This document shows, one piece after another, positions 1-7,014 of a stretch of DNA of 64,000 nt. A program made the position numbers and the translations under genes. The stretch is from NCBI GenBank assembly GCA_020444475.1, contig JAHLKV010000001.1, positions 868,001 to 932,000 of the forward strand, in the 5' to 3' direction. Under the pieces are notes generated by a model, which had not been told where the DNA came from, did not search any database, and saw only the letters and a program-made list of their open reading frames with translations. Origin of the DNA: a bacterium (GTDB taxonomy: Bacteria > Zixibacteria > MSB-5A5 > GN15 > FEB-12). Positions within the stretch are counted from its first letter, which is position 1. Every line of letters begins with the position of its first letter.

Positions 1-550
1 CCTCGGCCACTTCCTCATCAATCTTGTCCAGAACGTCCCTCGCCGACTTCCAGTCAAACCCGACTCCCCCCGCCTTCTCCCCCAGTCGAAAGGCCGCCGT
101 CAACGCCGGCATACTGCGAGGCAAACCGCCCAACACCGATTCTTTCTCACCCGACGACGTCTTTATCTTCTCCCACTGATCCCGCACTTCCTGCGGTTTA
201 AGATCCTTCCGCTCTCCAAACACATGCGGATGCCGGTTCACCAACTTATCCACAACATGCGATACGGCATCGTTGATATCGAACTCCCCCCGCTCACTCG
301 CCAGCTGGGCATGAAAGACGATCTGCGTCAGCAAATCTCCCAGTTCCTCCGCCAACTCCTCGAATCGCCCCGCCTCGATCACCTCCACCACCTCGTACGT
401 CTCCTCGATCAGATACGGCAGCAGCGACTGGTGGGTCTGCTTACGGTCCCAGGCGCACCCTTCGGGCGACCGGAGAATCTCCATCAGGACGGTAAGTCTC
501 TCAAACGGAGAGAGTTTGGGGTCGTAGACACGAGCTTTTAAGTCTTTCAT
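1..550 (-). CDS. mazG: MazG nucleoside triphosphate pyrophosphohydrolase (3' end beyond window)
   Basis: The reading frame opens with ATG at 550 and stays open to the window edge, giving 183 visible residues. The N-terminal part carries the MazG signature 'CAWDRKQTHQSL', then 'EETYEVVE' and 'EELAEELGDLL', whose acidic residues bind Mg2+ in this all-alpha NTP pyrophosphatase family. A second helical block follows (HPHVFGE, then PALTAAFRLGEKA), as in two-domain MazG of about 260 residues, so roughly 80 residues are missing. The family hydrolyses NTPs and dNTPs to NMP plus PPi, cleaning aberrant nucleotides from the pool. No good ribosome binding site is visible before the ATG. The gene is divergent from valS, with a 142-bp gap between the two start codons. 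Confidence 0.93.
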   Translation of the reverse strand, partial: MKDLKARVYDPKLSPFERLTVLMEILRSPEGCAWDRKQTHQSLLPYLIEETYEVVEVIEAGRFEELAEELGDLLTQIVFHAQLASERGEFDINDAVSHVVDKLVNRHPHVFGERKDLKPQEVRDQWEKIKTSSGEKESVLGGLPRSMPALTAAFRLGEKAGGVGFDWKSARDVLDKIDEEVAE

Positions 551-601
551 ACGGATGCCGATACCTATCCTGAACGGTTTCCCGGAGCGCGCTCGTCCTC
601 C

Positions 602-630
602 TTGACAAAAAATGCACCCCGGCCTATTAT
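602..630 (+). promoter_or_regulatory. sigma70-type promoter of valS
   Basis: TTGACA at 602-607 is a perfect -35 element. It is separated by exactly 17 bp from TATTAT at 625-630. Transcription would start near 637. The in-frame ATG at 612 lies upstream of that point and so cannot be the valS start, which supports the ATG at 693. Confidence 0.8.
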
Positions 631-692
631 GGAACCTTATTCTGCCCGAGCCGTCGGGTAGTAAATCTATCAATATACGGATACACGGTCCT

Positions 693-3365
693 ATGAGCAA
701 TACGAACGCCGACAGCAGCAAGAAGTCTACCGCCTATAACCCCTTCGAAGTCGAGACCCGGCTCTACGACCAGTGGGTGAAAGCCGGTTACTTCAACGGC
801 CAGGCCGACTCGGACAAAAAGCCCTACTCGGTGGTCATCCCGCCTCCCAACGTCACTGCCGTCCTGCACCTCGGACACGCCCTGAACAACAGCATTCAGG
901 ATATTCTCGTCCGCAAGCACCGCATGCAGGGCTTCGAAGCGGAGTGGCTCCCGGGCTCCGATCACGCCGGTATTGCCACCCAGGTGATTGTCGAGAAGCA
1001 GCTCGTCAAGGAAGGCACCACCCGCCGCGAGGTCGGCCGTGAGAAGTTTGTCGAGCGCACCTGGAAATGGGCGATCGAAAACAAGGACCAGATCCTCAAC
1101 CAGCTCAAACGGATCGGCTGCTCCTGCGACTGGGACCGCACCCGCTTCACCCTCGACGAGGGTCTCTCCAAAGCCGTCGCCGAAGTGTTCGTCCATCTCT
1201 ACGACAAGGGCTGGATCTACCGCGGCCACCGCATCGTCAACTGGTGCCCGTCGTGCAAGACTTCCCTCTCCGATGACGAGGTCGAGCACAAGGAATTCGA
1301 CAGCCACCTCTGGTACATCAAGTACAAGATCAAAGGCTCCGACGAATACCTGACAGTCGCCACCACTCGCCCCGAGACCATGCTCGGTGACACGGCGCTG
1401 GCCATCAATCCGAAAGACAGCCGCTACAAAAAGCACATCGGCAAAACAGTCATCCTGCCGATCCTCGAGCGCGAGATTCCGATCGTCGCCGACAGTTATG
1501 TCGACCCGGAGTTCGGAACCGGTATCGTCAAAGTAACCCCGGCGCACGACCCCAACGATTTTGAGATCGGCAAACGCCACGACCTCGAAGAGGTCAACAT
1601 CCTGAACATCGACGGCTCCCTCAACGAAAACGCGGGCAAGTTCAAGGGGATGGATCGCTACGACGGCCGCAAGGCGCTGCTCGAAGAACTCAAAAAGAAA
1701 TCGCAGCTTGATCGAACCGAAGACTACAAACTTTCGGCCGGTACGTGCTATCGCTGTCACACGATCGTCGAGCCCTACCTCTCCGACCAGTGGTTCGTCA
1801 AGATGTCCGAGCTGGCCCAGCCCGCTGTCGAAGCGGTCAAGACCGGCAAGCTCCGTTTCCATCCGGAGTACTGGACCAAGACCTACCTCCACTGGATGGA
1901 GAACATCCGCGACTGGTGCATCTCGCGCCAGCTCTGGTGGGGCCATCGTATCCCGGTCTGGTACGCCGAGGACGGCACCGCGTTTGTCTCGGTCGAGCGC
2001 CCGACCGCCGAGCAGTGCAAAGGCTACGATCCGGAGTCACTGACTCAGGACGAAGACGTTCTCGACACCTGGTTTTCCTCGTGGCTCTGGCCCTTCTCGA
2101 CCTTCGGCTGGCCCGAACAGACCGCCGACCTGAAGAAGTTCTACCCGACCAAAGTGCTGGTCACCGCCTCGGAGATCATCTTCCTCTGGGTGGCCCGCAT
2201 GGTCATGGCCGGTTACGAATTTATGGGCGACTGTCCGTTCACCGATGTCTACATCCACGGCACGGTCCGCGACGCCAACGGCGTCAAGATGTCCAAGTCG
2301 CTCGGTAACGGCATCGACCCACTCGAAATTACCGACAAGTACGGCGCCGACGCCCTCCGTATCTCGCTGGTGCTGGCCACACCCGACGGTCAGGACCCGT
2401 GTGTCAGCCGTAATACGTTCGAGGTCGGCCGCAATTTCGTCAACAAGCTCTACCAGGTCTCGCGCTTCGTGATGATGCGCCTCGACGATCAGAAACCGAC
2501 CCTCGATAAACTCGGCGAGGTCGACTTGGTGATATTCGACCGCTGGATTCTCTCCCGCCTCGAACGCACCAAAGAGCAGGTCGAGCGCGCCTTCAGCGAG
2601 TTCCGTCTCAACAACGGCGCCAAGGTCCTCTACAACTTCGTGTGGGAGGACTACTGCTCCTGGTATATCGAACTGATCAAACCCGACCAGCCGAACACGC
2701 CGATCCGCAAGGACTCGCTCAAGGTCGCGACCTACGTGCTCGGCGAGATTCTCAAGCTGATGCATCCCTACACGCCGTTCGTGACCGAGGAGATCTACCA
2801 CATGCTCCGCGGCGACGATGCCGACGGCACGACCCTCTCGTTTGGTCCGTGGCCGACTATCGACTCCAAGCGCAAGGACGACCAGCTCGAAGAATCCCTG
2901 AAGCAGATTCAGGAAGTCGTCACGGCGGTCCGCTCGATCCGCGCCGAACTGAATGTCCCTCCCGGCAAGAAGTCCGATCTGTACATTCGGGTCGACAGCG
3001 AGGAGTTTGGGACGCTGCTCAAAAATCACCACGAGTATTTCCGCTCGCTGGCGCGGGTCGAAACCCTGCACTGCGGGGTCGACGTCAAAAAGCCGCCGAC
3101 CTCAGCCTCGGCCGTCATATCGGGCGCGGAGATATTCGTGCCGCTGGCCGGGCTGATCGATATCGAGGTCGAGAAGAAGCGCCTGCAGAAGAATCTCGAT
3201 GAACTGACCGGACAGCTCGACAAGGTCTCGCGCAAACTGGCCAACGCCGATTTTCTTGCGAATGCCCCTTCGGATGTGATCGACCGTGAGCGCGCCAAGA
3301 AAGCGGACTACCAGGAGCGTATCGAGCGCCTCAACCGCAACCTCGAACAGATCCTCGGCTGGTAA
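693..3365 (+). CDS. valS: valyl-tRNA synthetase
   Basis: Class Ia synthetase charging tRNA-Val. It is 890 residues from the ATG at 693, normal for ValS. The HIGH motif is 'HLGH' at about residues 59-62, after 'PPPNVT'. The inserted CP1 editing domain occupies roughly residues 190-330, with the 'TTRPETMLGDTA' motif. KMSKS is at about 532-536, followed by the helical anticodon-binding domain. The last 70 residues form the basic coiled coil typical of ValS, with heptads rich in K, R, E and L. The frame extends upstream to an ATG at 612, but the promoter at 602-630 makes that start untenable. The ribosome binding site before 693 is weak. The gene appears monocistronic and is followed by repeats. 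Confidence 0.97.
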   Translation: MSNTNADSSKKSTAYNPFEVETRLYDQWVKAGYFNGQADSDKKPYSVVIPPPNVTAVLHLGHALNNSIQDILVRKHRMQGFEAEWLPGSDHAGIATQVIVEKQLVKEGTTRREVGREKFVERTWKWAIENKDQILNQLKRIGCSCDWDRTRFTLDEGLSKAVAEVFVHLYDKGWIYRGHRIVNWCPSCKTSLSDDEVEHKEFDSHLWYIKYKIKGSDEYLTVATTRPETMLGDTALAINPKDSRYKKHIGKTVILPILEREIPIVADSYVDPEFGTGIVKVTPAHDPNDFEIGKRHDLEEVNILNIDGSLNENAGKFKGMDRYDGRKALLEELKKKSQLDRTEDYKLSAGTCYRCHTIVEPYLSDQWFVKMSELAQPAVEAVKTGKLRFHPEYWTKTYLHWMENIRDWCISRQLWWGHRIPVWYAEDGTAFVSVERPTAEQCKGYDPESLTQDEDVLDTWFSSWLWPFSTFGWPEQTADLKKFYPTKVLVTASEIIFLWVARMVMAGYEFMGDCPFTDVYIHGTVRDANGVKMSKSLGNGIDPLEITDKYGADALRISLVLATPDGQDPCVSRNTFEVGRNFVNKLYQVSRFVMMRLDDQKPTLDKLGEVDLVIFDRWILSRLERTKEQVERAFSEFRLNNGAKVLYNFVWEDYCSWYIELIKPDQPNTPIRKDSLKVATYVLGEILKLMHPYTPFVTEEIYHMLRGDDADGTTLSFGPWPTIDSKRKDDQLEESLKQIQEVVTAVRSIRAELNVPPGKKSDLYIRVDSEEFGTLLKNHHEYFRSLARVETLHCGVDVKKPPTSASAVISGAEIFVPLAGLIDIEVEKKRLQKNLDELTGQLDKVSRKLANADFLANAPSDVIDRERAKKADYQERIERLNRNLEQILGW

Positions 3366-3398
3366 AACCGTGTCGTCAGGCGACCCCGCCTGATGATA

Positions 3399-3567
3399 GT
3401 GCGTGGTGTACGTCCCCGTGCACCACGTTACCCCATAGACGTTGCGTCACATGCTAGGCCGACGGAGTCGAGCGACATGTGACACTTTTCCGTGCGTGGT
3501 GTACGTCCCCCTGCACCACGTTACCCCATAAACGTTGCGTCACATGCTAGGTCGACGGAGTCGAGCG
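3399..3567. repeat. two tandem copies of a structured 76-bp repeat, period 93 bp
   Basis: Copy 1 spans 3399-3474 and copy 2 spans 3492-3567; they differ at three positions. Each begins with a hairpin-forming segment (CGTGGTG, a short spacer, CACCACG). In copy 1 a second inverted repeat, GTCACATG (3446-3453) with CATGTGAC (3476-3483), encloses a small CGAC-GGA-GTCG hairpin. Copy 2 has lost the distal arm and runs directly into the REP-like block. No coding potential is evident. It lies just after the valS stop codon and could be part of its 3' UTR or an insertion. Confidence 0.8.
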
Positions 3568-3570
3568 GCC

Positions 3571-3852
3571 GGGTGGCCCACCCTTTGGGTGGGTTTCTTC
3601 TTCACCGGGTGGGTTTCTTCTTCACCGGGTGGGTCACCCGGTCATCCTGACAGAAACATGCCTCCCAACAGGCCGACGACGAGCGAGATGAGAGAAGTAG
3701 CCGTTATAGGGCTGGTGGCAAATCGTCTGAGTTGGAATACGCTGGGCATGTTCTCCCCCGTGGGCTGGGTGGCCCACCCTTTGGGTGGGTTTCTTCTTCC
3801 GCTGTTTCTTCTTCCCCCTGGGTGGCCCACCCTTTGGGTGGGTTTCTTCTTC
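3571..3852. repeat. REP-like hairpin cluster downstream of a RAYT transposase gene
   Basis: Three copies of a 33-nt unit lie at 3571-3603, 3767-3799 and about 3820-3852. Each is GGGTGG, then the perfect palindrome CCCACCC-TTT-GGGTGGG, then a TTTCTTCTTC tract. The palindromes are at 3577-3593, 3773-3789 and 3826-3842. Between copies 1 and 2 lie half units and another perfect hairpin, ACCGGGTG-GGT-CACCCGGT, at 3624-3642. Open frames across this block are products of the repeats and not plausible genes. A fourth copy in inverted orientation sits on the other side of the transposase gene. Confidence 0.85.
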
Positions 3853-3869
3853 CACCGTATCTTCTTCAG

Positions 3870-4403
3870 TCATCTCACGAGACTCTCAAACTCATCCATC
3901 GCAATCGGGACATCTCGCCTCCCCGCATACCAGTTGTAACTCGACCATCGCCATTCGCCCGGCTCCTTTACCAGACCCCGCTTCACCGGGTTCAGGTGAC
4001 AGTACCTGATCTTCTCAATCACAGTCTCCGGGGTGCGACAATTGTGATCGTAGCATCGGGGTTGCCAGAACGCCCAGCGCTCTCGACCATCCTTACGTAT
4101 CATACAATCCGGAGGCAGATTCAACAAGTGACCGGAGATTATCGCGCTGGCCGTTTTCGACTTGAACTGCCCGATCACCGGACCGAGCTTGACCGAATCG
4201 GGAGGATGCAGCACGAAATGCACGTGCTCCGGCATCAGAACATAGCCGTAGAGCTTGATCTCATATTGCTCGCGGATACGCCCCAGCCAATGAATGATGA
4301 TTTCGCAAACACTCGCACACTCCAGCAAACGGTGTCGCCGATAACAGCAGAATGTTACGAATCGAGCGGTGTTGAGGTGATCGAAATGACGGAGTCTTGG
4401 CAC
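3870..4403 (-). CDS. REP-associated tyrosine (Y1, HUH) transposase
   Basis: A 177-residue single-domain HUH nuclease of the RAYT group (IS200/IS605 superfamily), which nicks single-stranded DNA at REP hairpins. The metal-binding HUH motif is the HVH of 'MPEHVHFVLHP'. The C-terminal 'FWQPRCYDH' followed by 'YCHLNPVKRGLV' is the family signature; the tyrosine of RCYDH is the likely nucleophile, by analogy only. The frame can be extended to a TTG at 4418. However, GTG at 4403 is preceded six nucleotides upstream by GGGGAGG and gives the usual family start (PRLRHFD). The gene is intact and flanked by inverted REP-like repeats, three downstream and one upstream, the typical arrangement of a domesticated RAYT with its REPs. 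Confidence 0.88.
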   Translation of the reverse strand: MPRLRHFDHLNTARFVTFCCYRRHRLLECASVCEIIIHWLGRIREQYEIKLYGYVLMPEHVHFVLHPPDSVKLGPVIGQFKSKTASAIISGHLLNLPPDCMIRKDGRERWAFWQPRCYDHNCRTPETVIEKIRYCHLNPVKRGLVKEPGEWRWSSYNWYAGRRDVPIAMDEFESLVR

Positions 4404-4440
4404 GTACTTCCTCCCCAAAGAAGAGCAGATTCATATCACA

Positions 4441-4473
4441 CTGAAGGAAACCCACCCAAAGGGTGGGCCACCC
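4441..4473. repeat. REP-like unit, inverted copy upstream of the RAYT gene
   Basis: CCCACCC (4451-4457), AAA, GGGTGGG (4461-4467), CCACCC (4468-4473): the reverse complement of the units at 3571-3852. The pyrimidine tract is slightly altered (TTTCCTTC). With the left-hand copies it brackets the transposase gene in opposite orientation. Confidence 0.85.
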
Positions 4474-4788
4474 AACCGCACTTTCCCCACCAACTCGATG
4501 GCAATAACAAAATCCTCCCCCTTAGTATAAGACATTGCGCTCAAACACGCATAGAGTCACGCGCAAAAAAGGAGGCAACCAGGTTGCACGACACAACCAG
4601 AACAACCACGTCAATTTCGGCGAAACATACTGTCCGGCAGACAGGTACGGCGAAAAACAGAAAAAACGCACTCTAAAAAATGGCAAAACAAACCCATTTC
4701 GCCGTATCGCACTCGGACACACGATAGTACAACGAAGTTTTTGAAATTGGGAGTCGCTGAGATGAAGGGAGAAACGGGAAAGGCGAAT
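4474..4788. other. non-coding gap with an A-rich stem-loop
   Basis: No convincing gene is seen here. The stretch is visibly richer in A than its neighbours. TACGGCGAAA at 4646-4655 is perfectly complementary to TTTCGCCGTA at 4697-4706, enclosing a 41-nt loop of A runs. A smaller CTGTC-CGGCA-GACAG hairpin lies just before it. It follows the 3' end of the minus-strand GGDEF-like gene, so it may end or protect that transcript. It may equally be a leftover of the adjacent mobile region. Confidence 0.4.
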
Positions 4789-5253
4789 CTACGACTGCGA
4801 AACACGTTCGGCCAGCGAACCGAGAAGCTCGCCCACCGTCCGGGCACCGGCGGTGTCGGGGTACGACGCCATCTCCATCGGGATGACCTTGTCGAACCCG
4901 TTGCCGGACAGCTCGGCCAGTTCGCGAAGGATGACCTCGGAGATACGGCGAGCCGTCATCTCGGCGTCCTGTCTCGATGTTTCCGGGAAGAGAATCGCCA
5001 CCATGCGGTCGTTGATGAAAGAGAAATTGTCGCTGGCCCGGACATTCTTGCGGATGGTCTTGCGGATCTGGTTGAAAGCCGGCCCCGAATTGCCGTTGAA
5101 ATGATTGCGCGCAAAAGACAGATCCATAGAAACCAGCGAGACAAACGTACGGTATCGCTCCGCGCGAATGATCTCGATACCTGCCTGGTTGAGAAAGGTC
5201 TCAACTTTCAGGTTGTTCTCTATGGCAAACGGGCTGGGCATTGGGTCGACCAT
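4789..5253 (-). CDS. degenerate GGDEF-domain protein
   Basis: About 154 residues covering a single GGDEF-like fold. Recognisable family landmarks are a 'RYRTFVSLVSMDL' strand, 'RKNVRASDN', and 'AILFPET' followed by 'DAEMTARRI', which match the segments around the GGDEF hairpin of diguanylate cyclases. The signature itself reads N-D-R-M-V where G-G-D-E-F is expected, so the active site is absent and c-di-GMP synthesis is not expected. The protein could be a nucleotide sensor or structural partner. The start is set at ATG 5253, six nucleotides after AAGGA; upstream ATGs at 5259 and 5310 are less well placed. It stands alone, with about 220 bp separating it from the NtrC-type regulator gene upstream. 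Confidence 0.7.
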   Translation of the reverse strand: MVDPMPSPFAIENNLKVETFLNQAGIEIIRAERYRTFVSLVSMDLSFARNHFNGNSGPAFNQIRKTIRKNVRASDNFSFINDRMVAILFPETSRQDAEMTARRISEVILRELAELSGNGFDKVIPMEMASYPDTAGARTVGELLGSLAERVSQS

Positions 5254-5473
5254 CAACATTCCTTGTGTAATACGCCAAACGCAGTAGAAGCAATTTCCGT
5301 TCCAACGCATCGGGTGACATGTTACAAACTGATACGTAACAGTATCTTAGCACGTCTTTTCCACAGCTTATCCAGAGCCTCACCATGCCGTAATCTGACA
5401 CGGTTTGCAGGAAAGTGCTCAATAGTTGCACACTTGAGGGATATTGATATAGTCGGAAAAGGAGAAAAAGGGG
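5254..5473. other. gap with two DnaA-box-like sites
   Basis: TTTTCCACA at about 5357-5365 and TTATCCAGA at about 5368-5376 each differ by one base from the DnaA consensus TTATCCACA and lie side by side in the same orientation. They sit upstream of the GGDEF-like gene. No gene or clear promoter was seen in this 220-bp gap. Confidence 0.35.
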
Positions 5474-6904
5474 CTATTTGGCCGCGTTAAGAGCGTACTC
5501 TTTAATCTTGTAAAGCAATGAGCGATAGCTGATTTGAAGAAGGTCGGCGGCCTTGCGACGGTTCCAGTTGGTCTTGGACAGCACGTGGCTGATCAGCCGT
5601 TTCTCTTCTTCGGCGATCCGTTTCCCAACCACGCTCTTGAGCGAAAGGTCGTCAGGATCGTACGATGCCGGGGCGCTGTAACCGCCAAATCCGGCGCCGC
5701 CGCCCGAGCCACCCGAGGTGCCTTTGAGCGTCTGGTGGCTGGCCGAACGGATCAGCTCGTCGATAATCGACTCGTCCTCGCGGACGACGACCTGTTTGAT
5801 CATGTTCTCGAGCTGGCGGATATTGCCGGGCCAGTGGAAACCGACCAGGCGCGAGATCGTATCGGGTGAGAGACCCGAATAGGTCCGGTTATACAGGGCG
5901 TTGTATTTCTCGAGGAAGTGGTTGACGAGCAGCGGGACGTCATCGGAGCGCTCGCGCAGCGACGGCAGGAAGATAGTGATTTCGTTGAGGCGGTAGAACA
6001 GGTCGTCGCGGAACTGCCCCTCGCCGATCGCCTCTTCGAGATTACGGTTGGTGGCGCAGATAATCCGGACATCGACACTGATGGTCTGGACCCCGCCGAC
6101 CCGGACGAATTCCTGCTGTTCGAGGACCTGGAGCAGCTTGGACTGCAGCTCCATCGGCATGTCGCCGATTTCGTCGAGGAAGATCGTCCCTTTGTTGGCG
6201 ACCTCAAACCGACCCTGCTTGTTTTTGTGGGCGCCGGTAAAAGCGCCTTTCTCGTAGCCAAACAACTCGGCTTCGAGCAAATCGCGCGGGATGGCCGCGC
6301 AGTTGACTTTCATAAACGGCTGGGAGCGGCGACCGGAAAGCTCGTGGAGCGAGCGCGCGACGATTTCCTTGCCGGTGCCGGACTCGCCACGGATGAGGAC
6401 GGTCAGTTCGGAGTCGGCGACCTGTTCGATCAGGGCTTTGACCCGAAGCATGGGGTCGGAATCGCCGATGAAATTGGCGTACTTTTTCTGGGAGCGGAGT
6501 TCTTCTTTGGCCCGGGCGAGTTCGCTGCGAAGCCGGGAGCGCTCGAGCACGCCGTTGATGTGGATTTCGACTTCCTTGACATCAAACGGCTTGTTGATAA
6601 ACTCGGCGGCGCCGAGCCGGACGGAGTCGACCACATACCGCGTATCGCCGTGCCCCGACAGCATGATGACATCGGGTCGGGTCTCGCTCTTGTTGAGCTT
6701 TTCCAGAACCTCCAGCCCGGACATCCCCTGCATCTTGATATCGAGCAGGATCAGATCGGGCTTTTCGGTGGCGACCATCTGGATCCCTTCGATCCCGTCG
6801 CGGGCGGAGACAAACTCAAAGTGCGACGGCAGTCCCTCGGAGAGAATCCAGGAGACCTTCGGGTCGTCGTCGATTACCAGTATCTTGGTTTTTTGCTTGG
6901 GCAT
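5474..6904 (-). CDS. NtrC-family sigma54-dependent response regulator
   Basis: 476 residues in the canonical NtrC order. The receiver domain (about 1-120) has acidic pocket D12-D14 and phosphoacceptor D55 in 'LILLDIKM'. The AAA+ domain (about 145-375) has Walker A 'GESGTGKE' and the sigma54-contacting loop 'GAFTGA'. A glycine-rich linker follows, then a Fis-type helix-turn-helix ('NRRKAADLLQISYRSL') at the end. It should activate sigma54 promoters when phosphorylated, probably by one of the two kinases encoded just upstream. It is the last gene of the serS-headed run, separated from the kinase gene by 110 bp. Target genes cannot be told from the window. Confidence 0.93.
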   Translation of the reverse strand: MPKQKTKILVIDDDPKVSWILSEGLPSHFEFVSARDGIEGIQMVATEKPDLILLDIKMQGMSGLEVLEKLNKSETRPDVIMLSGHGDTRYVVDSVRLGAAEFINKPFDVKEVEIHINGVLERSRLRSELARAKEELRSQKKYANFIGDSDPMLRVKALIEQVADSELTVLIRGESGTGKEIVARSLHELSGRRSQPFMKVNCAAIPRDLLEAELFGYEKGAFTGAHKNKQGRFEVANKGTIFLDEIGDMPMELQSKLLQVLEQQEFVRVGGVQTISVDVRIICATNRNLEEAIGEGQFRDDLFYRLNEITIFLPSLRERSDDVPLLVNHFLEKYNALYNRTYSGLSPDTISRLVGFHWPGNIRQLENMIKQVVVREDESIIDELIRSASHQTLKGTSGGSGGGAGFGGYSAPASYDPDDLSLKSVVGKRIAEEEKRLISHVLSKTNWNRRKAADLLQISYRSLLYKIKEYALNAAK

Positions 6905-7014
6905 AACGTCGGTATCGTACTCGGTTTATAAACTAAGTATCGGCGCTTGGAGCCGGAAATCAAGCACAATTCACGTGAGGATTGCTAACTTTCCGCAAAG
7001 TGATGCACGGTGAC

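Noticed and set aside
612..692. ATG at 612 as the valS start
   Set aside because: It lies between the -35 and -10 elements of the promoter, upstream of the transcription start; ATG 693 gives the normal length.
627..1946. Long open frame on the minus strand inside valS
   Set aside because: It is a codon-bias shadow of the valS gene, with no recognisable domain; many similar ones occur throughout this GC-rich window.
3571..3852. Repeat array considered as a CRISPR
   Set aside because: Units are palindromic, unevenly spaced (about 196 and 53 bp apart), with no uniform spacers and no cas genes.
3535..4676. Plus-strand open frames across the REP block and transposase gene
   Set aside because: They consist of repeat-derived Gly/Trp/Phe-rich sequence and the antisense of the transposase gene.
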